Origin: Fimbriiglobus ruber
Lineage (GTDB): Bacteria; Planctomycetota; Planctomycetia; Gemmatales; Gemmataceae
Direction of reading: 5' to 3'
Length of the DNA: 64,000 nucleotides
Assembly: GCF_002197845.1 (NCBI RefSeq)
Contig: NZ_NIDE01000001.1
Location: forward strand, 1 to 64,000
Part shown: positions 63,289 to 64,000 of the stretch, piece after piece
Position numbering within the stretch: the stretch's first letter is position 1
How the letters are laid out: each line of letters begins with the position of its first letter
Made by a program: the position numbers and the translations under genes
The notes under the pieces: generated by a model
Database searches by the model: none
Seen by the model: only the letters and a program-made list of their open reading frames with translations
What the model was told of the DNA's origin: nothing

Positions 63289-64000
63289 GGGTGGTCCGTC
63301 ATGTGTTCGTGTTCCCGAGAAGCCAGGCGCACGCCGGCCCGGCTCAGTGGGGCGAACGCCGCCCGCGGAATGACTTCGACACCTTCCTCATCGAGAAAGA
63401 CCAGTTCGTCAGAGGAGGTTCCTATGGCATCTCTCAGGAGATTCGACGGAAGATCCGGGTCGGGCCGGAAGCCAACGGGGCTATAGATTTCCGTACCCCA
63501 ATACCGAATCGCATGGTTGATGGAAGGGAGTCTGCTTCCGAGTAAGACGGCACGCGACCCCGACCGAGTTCCTTGAACCGCCGTCAGTTCGGCGGTTGTG
63601 GCCGTGTCAACCCACCTCATGAGGTCCATGATCCGGCAAGCCAGTGCCGTCGCTTGTTTCGGTCCACCTCCCCGAACGATCCGTAAAAGGACAGGCGGGG
63701 TCGACTGGGCCGCCGGGATGACGGGCACGATTCGTTCGAGGTGAACGAGATTCGCGACCGGGACGCCTTCTTCGGCCGGCGGTCCGGCGCTTGTCGGGAG
63801 GCGGTTCCCGAAGCGATACCATTGCCCGCCCCGTTGGGTGAAAAACTCTACGCTCGGAGCAGGCAACAGGCACCGCACCACGTCGGCGCGGCCGGCTGGC
63901 CACACGACCCAGGCCGCATCGCTATCGACGATAATCCTCACATCTGGACGATCCCTGACGGCCGCCAGGCTCGTCAGACGGCTGACCGGCAGACGCGCTG
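63285..64000 (-). CDS. bpX-type protein of the ternary system, 5' end beyond the window
   Basis: The frame ends at TGA 63285-63287, overlapping the ATG of the vWA gene (ATGA). Although GTG 63941 could start it, the frame is open and coding-like up to the window edge (RLPVSRLTSLAAVRDRPD and on), so the gene probably continues beyond 64000. The visible 238 residues are alpha/beta (RIIVDSDAAWVVWPAGRADV, VEFFTQRGGQWYRFGN, LVHLERIVPVIP, ALACRIMDLMRWVDTATTAEL). It matches the style of the bpX accessory domains that precede vWA genes. Which bpX type it is cannot be settled here; MoxR genes usually lie next in such operons. Confidence 0.75.
   Translation of the reverse strand, partial: ARLPVSRLTSLAAVRDRPDVRIIVDSDAAWVVWPAGRADVVRCLLPAPSVEFFTQRGGQWYRFGNRLPTSAGPPAEEGVPVANLVHLERIVPVIPAAQSTPPVLLRIVRGGGPKQATALACRIMDLMRWVDTATTAELTAVQGTRSGSRAVLLGSRLPSINHAIRYWGTEIYSPVGFRPDPDLPSNLLRDAIGTSSDELVFLDEEGVEVIPRAAFAPLSRAGVRLASREHEHMTDHP

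Overview
The window is GC-rich bacterial DNA that reads as a planctomycete, most likely of the Gemmataceae. The evidence is the gene families: three DUF1501 proteins, a DUF1549/DUF1553 protein with a planctomycete-type cytochrome C domain, a second large CxxCH secreted protein, two DUF1559 pseudopilin-like proteins with neighbouring small lipoproteins, a sulfatase, a PQQ-like beta-propeller protein and MoxR/vWA/beta-propeller (bpX) proteins. No rRNA, tRNA, CRISPR array, transposase or phage gene was seen.

Layout. 1-5.1 kb: the start of a secreted protein on the minus strand, a frameshifted short-chain dehydrogenase (SDR), a methyltransferase flanked by a partial second copy of that SDR, and a zinc-ribbon methyltransferase. 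5.3-12.4 kb: a sugar-nucleotide operon (rfbF, rfbG, an SDR, a family 2 glycosyltransferase, a split transketolase, rfbH). It should make a CDP-4-keto-3,6-dideoxyhexose and perhaps a two-carbon branched derivative. 12.6-17.3 kb: two tandem, mosaic copies of a polytopic membrane protein. 17.6-25.4 kb: DUF1501, a desaturase, a uronate-catabolism pair (uxaE plus SDR), a regulator/membrane-protein pair, a Uma2 protein and a ThiS-ThiG fusion. 25.5-25.8 kb: a 282-base cloverleaf palindrome. 26-35.6 kb: a NagB/PIG-L fusion, an unknown gene, MoxR and two secreted proteins. 36-40.5 kb: pyruvate dehydrogenase E1 and E2. 40.6-42.2 kb: an AAA ATPase and a TOPRIM-like partner that look like a defence pair. 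42.3-57.6 kb: gamma-glutamyltransferase and the planctomycete surface or secreted families. 57.6-64 kb: a minus-strand bpX operon running off the right edge.

How the genes work together. RfbF, RfbG and RfbH catalyse consecutive steps on a CDP-sugar. The SDR would reduce the 4-keto product, the transketolase halves could add a two-carbon branch, and the lipid-linked-type glycosyltransferase would use a product for surface glycan. The DUF1549/1553 and DUF1501 genes follow the usual planctomycete pairing, and the DUF1559 and lipoprotein genes form a secreted-protein block. The three bpX genes overlap by ATGA and must be co-translated.

A cross-window observation: three genes (the first SDR, rfbG and the last DUF1501 gene) are each broken by one missing G in a G-run, with well-conserved coding sequence on both sides. 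This looks more like sequence error than decay, although real mutations cannot be excluded. For rfbG the repaired frame gives a perfect C-terminus and an ATGA overlap with the next gene.
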